In this document: positions 33,159 through 45,018 of the stretch, piece by piece
How positions within the stretch are numbered: position 1 is the first letter of the stretch
Layout: each line of letters begins with the position of its first letter
From: Mixophyes australis
Lineage: Eukaryota; Chordata; Amphibia; Anura; Limnodynastidae
Assembly (NCBI GenBank): GCA_036250195.1
Contig: JAVHZZ010000005.1
Span: 180,651,448-180,715,447 of the forward strand
Length of the DNA: 64,000 nt
Direction of reading: 5' to 3'
The notes under the pieces: generated by a model
Databases searched by the model: none
What the model was told of the DNA's origin: nothing
The model's input: only the letters and a program-made list of their open reading frames with translations
Made by a program: the position numbers and the translations under genes

Positions 33159-35337
33159 ACAATCTGTTTTATTTTTGCCCTATAGTTAGTAATTTTTGTA
33201 TTAATTGCACATTTTGTAAATCATAAGTGCAAATATTTTGCAACAAATGATTGTAAGGGTAATCACTAACTGTTAGTTAATTGCTGTTTGCTTATATATT
33301 TATTATTGTAACAGTTTGCAATCTCCATCTTATATGTAACTTGTATGCCTGATAAATAGCAGTGCTATTTAACATAGCTATTCAATCTACATCCCTCAGT
33401 CGTCTAACCAATCATATTTCCTCTGTGCATCTATTGTTCCTTTAACCATAAATTAGGCAGGTTAAGACATTAAAAGCAAGCTGTCGGCATTTCAGCATGA
33501 AAATAACAGCGTTCTTACTCTGATTGCTAAATAAGAGAGTTTATCATTTGTTTTATTGGTTTGTCAAGTATGCACAGGTGCAGCTTTGTTAGCACAATGT
33601 TTTTGTTTTTTATGGACTTGTATAATAAATTTAAGTTCTGTGTTGTAATGGGATTCACTCAGTTGAAATTCACAGTTGTGGTTTCGCTGAAATATTCCAA
33701 TTGTAATGCTGTAGGTGTGCAGTGATAAGTCTGTATTTATGACTCACATTACATTTTACCTGCGCAGCAGCAAGCAGTGATGAGAAAAATATGATCTGCT
33801 CTGCCCTATGCAGCATCGCTGTGTGGATAAGCTTACAAAAGGCATGCAACTACATTTATCAAGCGTCTATGGTCGTTACTGATCATTTAATATCACAAAA
33901 GAACATAGTAGAATTTTAATTACAGTTCTGTTTTTTGTCTCTTGCCTCACATTTACCTGTGCATTTGACTGCCTCAATACATATATTTGTGCTTGCTCTT
34001 AAACTTGTGTTATAGATTTTCTGTGAAATAAATTATATTTCTTAAAGAGCTAGTGCACCCGCTAATGGAAAATTGAGTATCACCAAAGTATCACCAGATA
34101 TGTTTATGCCTAACTGTTTCTGCTTCTAAAAATTCTGCTATTGATTAAGTTCCTTTTGATGAAAGCTGGTTTTTGCATCATTTTGGAATGGGGAGGGCGA
34201 CAGTGCACTAAAATATAAAACTTCATAGACCAAAGTGATTGGCTTGCAGCATCTTAAGTAGCAGAAATGCTTCAAATAGATTGGTGGATTGAGAACACCC
34301 CAACAATACCATTGATATCACTGCATGTTTCAAGGGAAATAAGTGATGTGCTTTTTTTATTTGCAAATTTGATCCAAATGAGTATTGGTATGAAATCTAT
34401 TATCTGGAATGCTTGGGACTTAATGTTTTCCAGATAAGGGTTTTTTTTCCCCGTAATTTGGAGCACTTTGCATGACACATTTAAAACTTCCCTCTGCCTT
34501 TCTCCATATTGCCCATATCATTCCCCTCCTCAGTAAAGTGTTTAGTAGACTACCTTATATAAACTATTGGGAGAAATAATGAACATGCCTGTGTATAATA
34601 TGATATCACCAAAATGTGCTAATAATTGATTTTTATCATTTTCTTGTTTTCCAAAAATTTCTGGTTGACAGTTTTCTAGATTAGAGATTCCACACCTCTA
34701 GGGTTCTATTTATCATGAAGCACTAGTAGGACTGGTTTAATTTGCTGCAATTTACCATTATATTTTCTCAGGGGCAGCTGAGCGATGTAATAGTAGGAGA
34801 ACTCTTCCTGCTTCGCCAGCCAGCCTGGTTCCTTCTGCACTGTATGACCCAGTATTGGTAATTCACACATCTGTATTGTAATTGGAAGCTCAAACTTCCA
34901 GTTCTACTTTCTAATAAAGTGTACTAAAATGTTAATATAATTAAGAAAACATTTTAATAATTTAAAAATAGAAACAATGCTGTATTATAATAATGAAGCA
35001 TTTTTCTGTATCTGCTGCCACGTGGGCAGGTGAGGGCTGGGAAACACATTGAGAGACATCTGTGATATCTTCCTATCTCATCCTGGTATCCAGTGCTAAC
35101 GCCATTCTGCAATAAGAAGATTCCTGATATAAGAAATAAAAGCATCCTTATTAAAATATGCACCCAGCAATTAAAGAAGGCCTTACCTGTATTGGGAGAA
35201 GCCCTAGATCCAAGGTTATCTCCCAATAATAAATAGACCCCTTAGTCTTTTAGCATTGCTCTTATTTGCATGTAGCAAAGCATAAAATATTATTTGACCA
35301 TAATCCTGTCAATACTTGTTGTTTGTGTTGTATTAAT
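33159..35337. other. No recognisable gene or repeat
   Basis: AT-rich, short frames only, nothing identified. Confidence 0.35.
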
Positions 35338-35345
35338 TAGCCGCA

Positions 35346-36159
35346 CAGGGCCGCCGTCAGGGCGTACAGGAGGTACCAGTGTATGGGGCCTGGACTGATC
35401 AGGGGACCCGCTGTCCAAGGCCCACATTTTTTTGTTTTGTTTAATAGTCTGTTGAAGCCAGGAACAGCCACTAATGAGCTGCCTTCTTTTCTAGTCCTGC
35501 CCCTCCCCTCTGTCTCCTGTCCTCCATCTCTCTCCCAATGGCCCCCTCTCCTCCTAATTTCCCTGTTCTAGCCTGTCTGCTCCACCCTCCCCTCTCTAAA
35601 TCTGTCTGTGTGGCTGACTCCTGCTGCTTTGGAAGATAGGTAAGTGACACCCGGGTGACTAATGTTATGTGAGGACTGTTTTTTGTATTATTTATGGTGG
35701 GTTTTTATTGCTAAGGGTGTGCATTATTGTTAAGGGTGGGGTGTTCATTTTTAATATGAGGAATGGGTATTAAGAGTGAGTATTAATGTTATGTGGGTAG
35801 TGGGGTTAATACTAGTGAAACCTTCCCCAGCGCAATGAACAAGATATCTCTTTTCCACTCAGTATCTCAGTCATCAAAGGACCAGGCTCTCTCTCCCTTT
35901 GGAAAAGGGCATGTAAGGAGATCTTAATAGTATGTAATGGGCATGTGGGGAGGTCTATGTGGCATATATATGGTGAAGTGTAAGGGGCATGTGGGGTATG
36001 TGGAGAGGACTGAGGGGCATGTGGGGAGGTCTGGGTGTCATGACTCCCCACTGCACCATCGTCCACCAGACCGATGAGAACGTGGTTGCTCAAGTAGAAG
36101 GAGGGCGGCTCTTCTTGTTAAATTTGTAATGGGCCCCACAATTTCTGATGACAGCCCTG
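35346..36159. mobile_element. Non-autonomous hAT element
   Basis: An 814-bp element with ends CAGGGCCGCCGTCAG and CTGATGACAGCCCTG (imperfect inverted repeats), flanked by TAGCCGCA (35338-35345) and TAGACGCA (36160-36167), an 8-bp duplication with one mismatch. Its right half holds loose repeats of GGGGCATGTGGGG. No transposase. Confidence 0.82.
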
Positions 36160-36167
36160 TAGACGCA

Positions 36168-38387
36168 TATGTCAAGTAAATACTTTGATTTAAGTTAGTA
36201 TGCATGTTTCAGAGTTTTGATACTTGTATGTTAGTACATGGGCCACCTTTGTGAAACCTACTAGTGTATGAATCGCATTACACTATTCCTCTGCTTCCCA
36301 GTGGCTACTGTCTGCCCTGGGACCAGCCAACAAAGCATGGCACCACAGATCAAAGATCAGTTCCTTCCCCACAACAGCTGCATATGAAAACAGTAGTAAT
36401 GTTGGAGGTGTCATAATAAAACCAGCCAACTTACATAAAGTATGTTGATTATTTATATTTCTCAACAAAGTACACCATTGTTTTCATTTGTTTAATTTGG
36501 TACTCAATCATCAATCATATAATTGGCATTACATCTTAATATATTGGAAATTAACAGCAAACTGGTTGCTCTTAATAACAGATTGGCATAGAATTTCTTC
36601 ACAGCAGTTGACAAACTCTTAATATCACTAACATATACATCACTATACTGATGGTCTGATGGGAGTAAATACAAAATATAACTAATAATATTTCACAGCT
36701 GGTTTAATTTTTAAGCACACAATGCTTATCCTGATTATATGTGTTCATTGTTAAAAGACCTCTCAGCTCTCACTTCCAAATCTTTTACAAATTACTGCAA
36801 GTTAATATACTGTCTGTAACCAGTGATATACGTTTTACAGTTTAAGGTCAAGTAAGCCAGTTCTATGCAATTAGTTTTTTTAATAGTACTGCTTGCAGGT
36901 CAATTTGATCCACCTATTTGGTCTTTATTTTACAAAATTAGCTGACTATTTCATTGTAACCCATCTTAAAGGAATCTAAATTCAGTTGCATCTGAACATA
37001 TCTGGTCCAACTAAACGAAAAATCATTACATGTGTGAGGTCATCGTCAGCCTTGGTCAAGTGATTGTTTTTGTTTGGATCATTCAGTCCAGAGCCTGAAT
37101 GATCGGATGTGTGTAATTTATGTCCAGATTGCACAGACCTGATTGTTTCAAATAATCAGATTTATCAGAATGCAACTTGTGCAGCCTTTTTTAGTAGGAG
37201 TCAGAGGCCACAATGACCATATATTTTGTTTTAATCTGTCCAAAATGTACAGGATTAAAGTTACAGAGAGCACAACAATGGGAATATTCACTGTAAGCAT
37301 ATCTATTTCTCACTATGGAATAGTTCAAGTATGTTGTCTTTTAGCAATTTTTCATTGTATATTTTCAATTTACTTCAAAGGAAATTTTGCAATGAAGTAA
37401 AGGGTCATTCTACTTATTTTTCATGTGCATAAGAGCACATGAAAAAAGAGAAAACAAGAAAAATCCATTGTACCACAAACATGTTCCTGTCAGCAGGGAT
37501 GTGTTTGTAAGGTAGGAAATTAAGATAAAAAATAAAATCACCAACAAAGCTATGGAAATGCAACTTCATCAGAGGAATCAACTTGTATAAAAAGGTTTAT
37601 GGTTCTGATTACACATGTCCTGCATTTGGTTGAGAACACATTGCTATTCACAAGAGAGAGAAAAAATATTGTTTAAAAACCTGAATTATATAGAAGCTTA
37701 AACAGAAGGCAATATTAGAAATCAAAAAAGTATCTGAAAACTTTCAAAATCCTTATATTCGAATACTAATATTATTTTTACCTGCGGCAGTGAGCCTGAA
37801 TAAAGTCTCTGCTCTTGCAGACTGATAGCTGAATGCAACATCATAACTTCATAACTGATCATTGGATTTCATATTTAAACATATAAGGCTTTCATTACAT
37901 AAAAAAATCCACACTATTACAGATCGTAAGATGTTTGCTTCTGCATTCATGGTTCTTTTCTCCAAACAGTTCTTTCTCCATGGTGATGCATACACAACTC
38001 ACGTTCTGATAGGGAGGTCTACTTGTGGTCACATGTTTAGAAAATCAAAGCTCCCCCATTAGATCTCATCAGCGGAGTATCTGTATAGTCAATATAGTAA
38101 TATCTATGGCAAATGTCCAGAGGAGACATACTTGTTTCTCAATCCATATTTGTTATTTTATCATTCTTCTATTTGTTTTTAGTTACCATTTTATGTATGG
38201 AATATTTCCATTTAATATAGTCAGTATTATAGTATATATGGCATGAATCAATGATACAAACTCGATTCATATATGGAGTATATATTCTAAATTCCCATAC
38301 TGCAGTGTTTCCTACTCATCCATAATAAATACTACAACAAATTTATATATTTTTTTAATCATTTTCCTATTTGAATATACTTTTAAC
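36168..38387. other. No recognisable gene or repeat
   Basis: AT-rich. Some self-complementary phrases near 37080-37110 (CATTCAG/CTGAATG), otherwise nothing identified. Confidence 0.35.
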
Positions 38388-38534
38388 CAGTGGTCAAAGT
38401 GGAAATTTAGAAATTGAGTTATGGAAATGTAGAAATGGCAGTATGGAAAATGTAGGAGAATTGACTTTGATAGTTTTACAATGTAGGCAGCAGGAGAATT
38501 GGTGGTATGACATTCCAGTCCACTTCGACCACTG
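38388..38534. mobile_element. 147-bp hAT MITE, copy 2
   Basis: Ends CAGTGGTCAAAGTGGAAA and TCCACTTCGACCACTG match those of the 16678-16819 copy. Flanking 8-mers CTTTTAAC and TTTGTATC agree at only five positions, so the duplication is eroded. Confidence 0.78.
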
Positions 38535-38811
38535 TTTGTATCCTAAATATAGAAATCAATCTCAAGTATGTTAAATGATGGAATTTAGTTCTACTGTTTC
38601 ATTTAAACCATCAGGATGAAATTAACCCAAATTAAACATGCAATATACCTCCTGCTTGCAAAGGCATTTAAATTTGTCCCCTTCGCCACTAGTATTTGGA
38701 ATATTTTCTAATCCTATTATTTTCATTGTGTTTGGATCACGGTTATGATGTTGGGCCAATTTTTTTTTATACTATGATTCTTTAGTTTATATACCATGTT
38801 GCATCTATGTT

Positions 38812-39180
38812 GTGAGTCATTCCACATCCAATCAACACAGGGTTTCAAACTGACCGTCTCAGATTGTAATGAAATGTGGTATAATAAATGCTGTCATGGG
38901 TGTAAAGAAAACCCTCAAATCGTAGGCTAACGTGCACTGGTTTTGAATGTTTCTTTAAATTGCATTTGTAGCAATGTCTCATTTTAAACCTCTTTTTATG
39001 GGATATCATATGATATATAACACAGCAGTATGTTTCAATAAAAATTAAAATTGTAAAATTTTCAAAATCTAAATTTTGATTTTCTATATTTTTAAATTCT
39101 TGAAAAACAACTCAAAAATTGTTCATACTGTTGTTAATAAATCCCCAAAGTTTTATTTTGGGATCATGATGGGATCATCT
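38812..39180. other. Unrecognised, possibly old DNA transposon sequence
   Basis: Begins GAGTCATTCCACATCCAATC, which looks like the terminal sequence of an ancient DNA transposon, but no partner end was found. It may belong to the left side of the Harbinger element that follows. Confidence 0.3.
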
Positions 39181-39228
39181 GCTACAGAAGCATTGACTGT
39201 GTGTTAAAATAATAAAAATGAGAACTAT

Positions 39229-39480
39229 CTAGGCCAGTTGAAAATGCGTTTGGACAACTAAATGGACGTTGGCGTTGTTTGTTAAAGAGGAATGACATTG
39301 ACATCAACCTTATTCCAGATGTAGTTGATGCTTGTTGTATTTTACATATGAAATACAAAAAGAGAAGTTTCTTCCAGAGTGGAATATCGAGGATCCTGAA
39401 CTGCCGTACAGTCAGGTATATGCAGTCACCTCGGTGTAGACCATTTAAATTACCAGATGTTACTTGAAAAACACTAATGT
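39229..39480 (+). pseudogene. PIF/Harbinger transposase, C-terminal fragment
   Basis: The plus-strand frame reads PVENAFGQLNGRWRCLLKRN followed by DVVDACCILH. This is the conserved C-terminal part of HARBI1-type DDE transposases (VE-AFG-LK-RWR and the CILHN motif), where the Glu of VENAFG is at the expected third catalytic position. Upstream coding is missing or scrambled. Confidence 0.8.
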
Positions 39481-40310
39481 TTTCAATTGTAAATATGGTT
39501 GAATAGACAATAGCCTGTGTACCTTGTGTTTCAAATAAATAAACTTTTTTAAACAGCAAAATATTTCTAATGATTTTAGCAATAACAAACCCAACAATAT
39601 TTTTAAAAAAACACAATTATAACAATAAAACTATTGCACCTGCTTGTACATCTTTAAATCAGATTGGGAGAATCCATTGTGCTGGGTTCAAAATAACTTG
39701 GACCTCCACCATAATAGGAATAATTTCCAGCAGAATATTCTTGGGAAGATTGTGAATGTGGTTTGGGGCCTTGCATCAGTAATCAAATGATCTAGCAAAG
39801 ACATCTGACAGTACAGACAATAGAAAATTAAAACAAAAGTAATACTAACAAAAATAATAAGACATAAAAATCTAAAGTAAGGCTAGGGAGGCATGCGCAG
39901 AATGAGAGAGACACAATTTGCAGGAACAGCTGCTAAAGCTGATAAGTAACATTTACTCTATAATGTGGATGTTTTCATTATGATTGAAAATATCTAGTGC
40001 AAAAAGTATCACAAATAAGCGAAGCAGTGAAGCAATTATTAATACATAGGCCCCAAAGGGAGTTAACTTACTGTTTGAACGCAAAGGCTGTGTATCAGTC
40101 TGGTCCACTGATTCTTCAATACTACCACCTAGGTCTTCATTAATAGAGGAATCATGTTCGCTATTATCTGCTATCTCTTAAGCCACCATCTGTGATGAAG
40201 GCTTTTAAGGGTTGCATTGCTGTTAGTACAGCTTCAAGACGAAAGATGAATGGGGTTGGATAGGGCTGAGTTGTCATATACAACGTTGCACAAATCATAA
40301 TATGGCTACT

Positions 40311-40697
40311 TCATACGGACATTGGCAGTTTTCTTCTTCGTTTTTGGTCAAGTACTTTGCTGTACTGCTTCCTGAGGGACTTGAGTTTGTTGACAACTTG
40401 CTGCTGTGACTGCTTAATTCCCAAGTCGGTCAGTAGCTTTGCAATGTTTCCATAAATAGTTACATCTTTCACTGTACCAGTGATCTGTTTTTTGATCTTC
40501 TCTTCTCTTATAACAGCCAGTATTTCTACTGTTCTGCAGCATGTAGACAACGTAATCAGAGCGCAATTCCAGTCTGCCAATGAGCTGCTTTTAACAGAAC
40601 ATAGGTAGAATAACCCAGGAACACTTATCATACCACAGCTTATCTGACTCCAACATAGGACTAATCCGGGTTGCATAACCCAGGTTGACCCATTCAC
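40311..40697 (-). pseudogene. Myb/SANT-like DNA-binding domain protein fragment
   Basis: The last 80 or so residues form a Myb/SANT-like trihelix domain: EILAVIREEKIKKQITGTVK, then YGNIAKLLTDLGI, QQQVVNKLKSLRKQYSKVLD. The opening tryptophan helix is degraded. This domain accompanies Harbinger transposases, where it helps nuclear import and end recognition. Downstream on the minus strand an acidic stretch (EDLGGSIEESVDQTD) lies near 40090-40140 in another frame. Confidence 0.7.
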
Positions 40698-41355
40698 ACC
40701 GACGCACTACCTGGGTTATTCCTGGGTCTATGCATATGTGTGAAAGGGGTATTAGATATAGATATGTGAGTTAAGAACCAACTGTTTAATACTTTCTTCT
40801 TTCGGAAGAGTATAGATTGAAAGTGTGGTCATTATGTTAAAAGCATACCAAGCCGCGCTGTCAGAGCCGTAACTAGGGTGGTGCGGGCGGTGCCGTCGCC
40901 CAGGGCGCAAGCCCAAGGGGGCACAGCAGCCGCCCGCTACCTTCCCCTCTGTGCAGGGACGGATTTACTCCCAGGGGAGGCCCCGCTGTCCCAGCACTCG
41001 AAATCTGTCACTGTTCGTCAGCCGCTGCGTAAATATGACACAATCAGCTCTGCGCCAGTAGACAAGGGAAGTAGAACTTGTGAAAGCAAGCAAGGAGCAG
41101 ACCTGGCAGAGGCGCTGGGTATCAAGTGCAAGAGACGGCGATCCGAGGAGCAGAATCCCAGTTCCAACCCACCTGTGCATGAGTCTTCACTTCCTGTCAG
41201 AAACTGCCAGACGATATATGTGAATGCTGGCTGCCTGCTCTGCACGTTAGCTGCCCCTATAACCCCGCCTCCTACTGTCACCGGTGACTGTGAGCTTATC
41301 AGTGCAGCACACAGCGTTGCCTTCTGACAGGCTGCAACGGGACTTTCTCTGCACG

Positions 41356-41448
41356 ATGGCCCACGCGCTGCCTGTTACAACAGAGAAGTCAGTGCTCGGG
41401 CATTTTGTTAGGAAGCTCGGGCCCGCCCCCACCTCTTCCACTTCTCAG
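41356..41448 (+). CDS. Putative first coding exon kept inside the hAT element
   Basis: ATG at 41356 opens exactly 31 codons (begins MAHALPVTTEKSVLG) and ends at CAG|GTGAGC, a strong 5' splice site in phase 0. Upstream is GC-rich, promoter-like sequence. The composition (charged, low hydrophobicity) would suit the N-terminus of a transposase, but the protein is not identified. Inference: it is the 5' exon of the parent element's gene, retained when the body was deleted; a captured host exon is the alternative. Confidence 0.42.
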
Positions 41449-42222
41449 GTGAGCTGCCACTGAGCACTTATAATCCTTCCCTGTTTCCTGCATTGGTGTC
41501 CCCTGACTCCTTCTTCCCCACCCCATGTTTGTGTGTCTTACAATTTCTTATATGTTTTTTTATGCTGTTAATGTTGGGACTTTTTGCTAAACTGAAGTCA
41601 GAAAAACCTATTTCAAAAGCAGTTGCTTATCTTCTAATAAGATCTGTGGCATGGTATCACGTATTGCCACTTCTGCTGTAGGAATGGTGACATATTGCAT
41701 GTGGTCACTCAATAGGTCACCATTCCTGAGAATAACTCAGGCACTCAATGTTGTTCTCTCCTTCTTCCCTATGATTGTATGTCTCATGTGTATCTCTGGC
41801 CCACCACCCCTGTTTATGCCTCTATCATCTCCCACATGTCTGTTTTCCTGTTGTGATTTTCCCTCTTTCTACAATTTTGTATGTGTCCCCCTCAGTGAGA
41901 ATGAAGGCGCTCTTTTATTAGTCATCCGCATCACGTGACAGAGCATGAGTGTGGCAAGAGCCCTTGTCTTTATTCCCGTGCACGAAGACAGCATGTTTGG
42001 AGTGAGGTGAGTAAGTGAAATCGCTTATCACTACAGTTTAACATACTGTTTGACTGAGCCAATCTTTGCATATGTGCGCCTGTACAGTGGAACTGAAAGT
42101 CCACACTTGGGCATTCAGTTTTACTAAAGTGGATAAATAAAAATCTAAAGTTTAAAAAAAAAGATTAAATTTGCTAAAAATATTAACCGGTTGTTAATTT
42201 ATATGCATCCCACTACTGTGTG

Positions 42223-42228
<6 letters not shown>

Positions 42229-42271
<43 letters not shown>
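42229..42271. repeat. (TA)n microsatellite
   Basis: Uninterrupted alternating TA within the hAT element. Confidence 0.97.
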
Positions 42272-42273
<2 letters not shown>

Positions 42274-42427
42274 TGCATTTGCAAATATGTGTAGCAGAAT
42301 TATTTTAGGTTGAATTATTAGGTTGGCCACACCCACTTGGCAAATGTCACTCCCACTTCGATGGGGGGCGCCGGTGCCCTGTCTCGCCCAGGGCACTGAA
42401 ATGTCTAGTTACGGCACTGCGCGCTGT

Positions 42428-43008
42428 ATCCCAATACCCTGCTCCAGACCACTGTCATTTAAATCTGTGTTTCTGTCAAGAGTGTGACAACTACAGTTTA
42501 ATGCCAAAAATTGCAGGGTCATGCACTAAGAAACCCAAAGGCTGAATATAGTAATATATCAGCCCCTGCAAGAAATCACTACAATATATAAATGTAAACT
42601 TAACAGATATTTTATGTATATAATTTTTATTTTTCTCTGGGTAGTTAGAAAAAAGTCTTAACAGTAAAAATAGATGAAGAAATGTAGCTAGTTTTGCAGT
42701 AGCAGCAGATTTAATCCCTAAATGAAGATGTTGCTTAATGCTGTGTGGTCTGTGGTAAAATTGATCTAGTACTCCTGTTCCTAGTTTTTTTTTTATTTTT
42801 ACTTTGGATGCAGCTAAAACATATTTTATTGTCTTGTCGCTGAACCTTCAAAGCAAGCACATTTTAAATTTGTTGTCACTCCAACTGAGGAACACATATT
42901 TTGGATATTGGTTGTCAGCACAGGAGGCTGGAGGATTGTTCTGTATCAAAATCTAAATCTGAAGCATTTGCTTCAAAAACATGAATTGTTTGTGTTTGTA
43001 TACACATT
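42428..43008. other. No recognisable gene or repeat
   Basis: AT-rich, nothing identified. Confidence 0.35.
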
Positions 43009-44024
43009 CAGGGGCAAACGCAGGATTTGAGGAGGGGGGTTTCCACGGCACACCACCAGAGGGCGTGACCAGCATGCATGGGGGCGTGTCTATAATTTTA
43101 GACAGTGCTAGGTAGCTCTCCAACTCTTCCAATCCCCATTTAAATACACGAGCAATGCTGCGTGCAGTACTGTTAGGTGCATGCAGCTCCCCCTTCATGA
43201 GCAGAGCAGTGTGGAGAGGGACATACCTCCCAACTGTCCCTGTAGTCGGGACAAAGTCCTGACTGAGTGGGTCAGTCCCCAAACTCAGGACTGCCCCACC
43301 AGAATCAGGACAGTTGGCAGACTGTCCTGCTCTCCCCTACCTGTTCTTCCTGCTTTCAATACTTGTTGCTGCTGCTCATGTCCTATACTCAGTAGTGCTT
43401 GTCTGGATCCTAGAATGTTGGTCCCTGTTTGGAAACACAATAGGTAAATGGGATATAGAAATACCAGCAATGAGTGAACACAGTAGGCCTCCCTGCCTCT
43501 ATGCAGTCCGATATTAAATCAAAACAACTCATGTTTTATTATTAGTGCCCCTTTCTTGTAACCAGCCCGACTGTAAAATAAGTTTATTCACCTTTAATAA
43601 AAAGACTTATTTCCCCCAAACAACCCCAACATTAATTGCAATCACATTTATTAAATTAACCTATTTCCTACCATACATTAAATAACTTGCATTCACTTTT
43701 AAGAAATAGCAATCCTTTTTCCAAAACTCTGCCACACATTTAATTAATAGCGCCCAAACCACCCCAACATAAAATTAATCATCCCACCCTATATTAATAA
43801 GTCTACACCAACCCCACTATTAAATGAAATTGCCCCACCATAACCACACAAACAAAATAACACCCATCAATTAGACACCACATACCACACACATTACATT
43901 GTCACAAAAACTTCTTGTGCCATCACACACACACTACATTGCCACAAACGCCAAAAAGAGTCAGGCACACCAGGCAGGACAGGGGTTTCCAGAGACTAGT
44001 AAACCCCCCCTGTGTGCGCCCCTG
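43009..44024. mobile_element. hAT-like element (probable)
   Basis: Left end CAGGGGCAAACGCAGG and right end TGTGCGCCCCTG are imperfect inverted repeats, and GGGGGGTTTCC near the left mirrors GGTTTCC/AACCCCCCC near the right. No 8-bp duplication was found. The interior is C/A-rich with frequent CACCCCA-like phrases and no long frame. Confidence 0.55.
43214..43325. repeat. Nested MITE-like inverted repeat
   Basis: CATACCTCCCAACTGTCCC at the left pairs with GACAGTTGGCAG at the right, with GGGACAAAGTCCTGACT and its partial complement between. The same ACATACCTCCCAACTG start appears at 12866. Confidence 0.6.
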
Positions 44025-44066
44025 CCATTATGCAGTTCCTGTTCACTTGACTTATATGAGCTTGAA

Positions 44067-44128
<62 letters not shown>

Positions 44129-44146
44129 ATATATATGTGTATATAA

Positions 44147-44184
<38 letters not shown>
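44067..44184. repeat. Compound palindromic microsatellite
   Basis: (AC)8, (AT)14 and (GT)9 in succession (44067-44128), so the AC and GT arms are reverse complements around an AT core; then a further (TA)n run to 44184, where the LTR D target site begins. Confidence 0.95.
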
Positions 44185-44187
<3 letters not shown>

Positions 44188-44244
44188 GGCAAGAGCCCGC
44201 TACTGGTGAAGCACACGCGAACAACTTCTTCCTTTTTATGGTTC

Positions 44245-44250
44245 TTTATT
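44245..44250 (-). terminator. LTR D polyadenylation signal
   Basis: AATAAA on the minus strand, 60 bp before the LTR's 3' end and 146 bp after its TATA box. Confidence 0.6.
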
Positions 44251-44395
44251 GTCAGGATGGTAATAATATTTTGATACCGTATACTTGCACAGCAATTATG
44301 GAGACCCTATACGCTTACTATACATAGTCCAGCTCTCTGTCCAGATCAGCCAGCTAGCCCAGCGTTGATCTCACTGAACAATGAAACAAGCAGGG

Positions 44396-44402
44396 TTTTA
44401 TA
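44396..44402 (-). promoter_or_regulatory. LTR D TATA box
   Basis: TATAAAA on the minus strand, with U3-like sequence upstream and a polyadenylation signal downstream. Confidence 0.6.
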
Positions 44403-44677
44403 CCTGACACTCCTCCCACAGGCCTAGCTTGATGGGCAGGTGACACACCCACCTTCCCTTTAAAAGGAAACGCCCATCCCTGGCTCTGTTTAGACTAAGA
44501 CACACCCTGTCTGTTTGCTGAGAGGAAGCAGCTTTTAAATCATGTAAGTTAACACACTCCAAACTACACATATGTTTTTACCTGGTTTAATCTCCACCTA
44601 GGTGCATAACTGTGCCAATGTTTTATTCTGTTTGTATACTTTATCTGCCTCTTGTCAGAAAAATGCCTCCCTTTGTT

Positions 44678-44680
<3 letters not shown>

Positions 44681-44748
<68 letters not shown>

Positions 44749-44762
44749 ATATTTAATATATA
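44681..44762. repeat. (TA)n microsatellite
   Basis: Nearly pure TA between LTR D and the Helitron-like element. Confidence 0.95.
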
Positions 44763-44963
44763 AATGCTTAGTGGCGTCTGTGTGTGTGTGGAAAAAAAAA
44801 AACAAGTTGCAGCGCCACCTGTTGGGCAGAGTTATACACTGACCTACTAAATTCTTAGTGTGTGTGGGAAAAAAAATTCAAAAAGGGCTGAAATTTGGTA
44901 GGGCTCAAACTCATTTTCGTGAGGTAATTTTACCTCATGAACACACATGTGTAGAGGCGTGCG

Positions 44964-45018
<55 letters not shown>

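Larger units (their letters stand above)
39181..40755. mobile_element. Decayed PIF/Harbinger element
   Basis: Holds the two proteins that define PIF/Harbinger elements: a transposase C-terminus on the plus strand (39229-39480) and a Myb/SANT-like DNA-binding protein on the minus strand (40311-40697), in convergent orientation. Near the right edge ACCTGGGTTATTCCTGGGTC is a repetitive palindromic text. Outer termini were not resolved. Confidence 0.68.
40862..42419. mobile_element. 1.56-kb hAT element with perfect target duplication
   Basis: Ends CAGAGCCGTAACTAG and CTAGTTACGGCACTG are inverted repeats; flanking 8-mers are identical, CGCGCTGT (40854-40861 and 42420-42427). The left third is GC-rich and CpG-rich; an ATG-initiated, splice-ready exon sits at 41356-41448; a (TA)n tract occupies 42229-42271. 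No transposase core is present, so the copy is non-autonomous, probably an internal-deletion derivative of a larger element. Confidence 0.88.
44185..44680 (-). mobile_element. Solo LTR, family D, in a TA tract
   Basis: A 496-bp unit, TGTGGCAAGAG at the left and TTTGTTACA at the right, so on the minus strand it begins TGTAACA and ends CCACA. It sits inside a (TA)n array with a likely 4-bp ATAT duplication (the repeat hides the exact size). On the minus strand it has a TATA box followed 146 bp later by AATAAA, the order expected for U3-R-U5. Confidence 0.8.

Noticed and set aside
39182..39616. 144-codon minus-strand frame
   Set aside because: Antisense to the Harbinger transposase fragment, which has recognisable motifs on the plus strand.
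40878..41327. 149-codon plus-strand frame in the GC-rich part of the hAT element
   Set aside because: Starts within the terminal repeat and has no family motif; open because of GC-rich composition.
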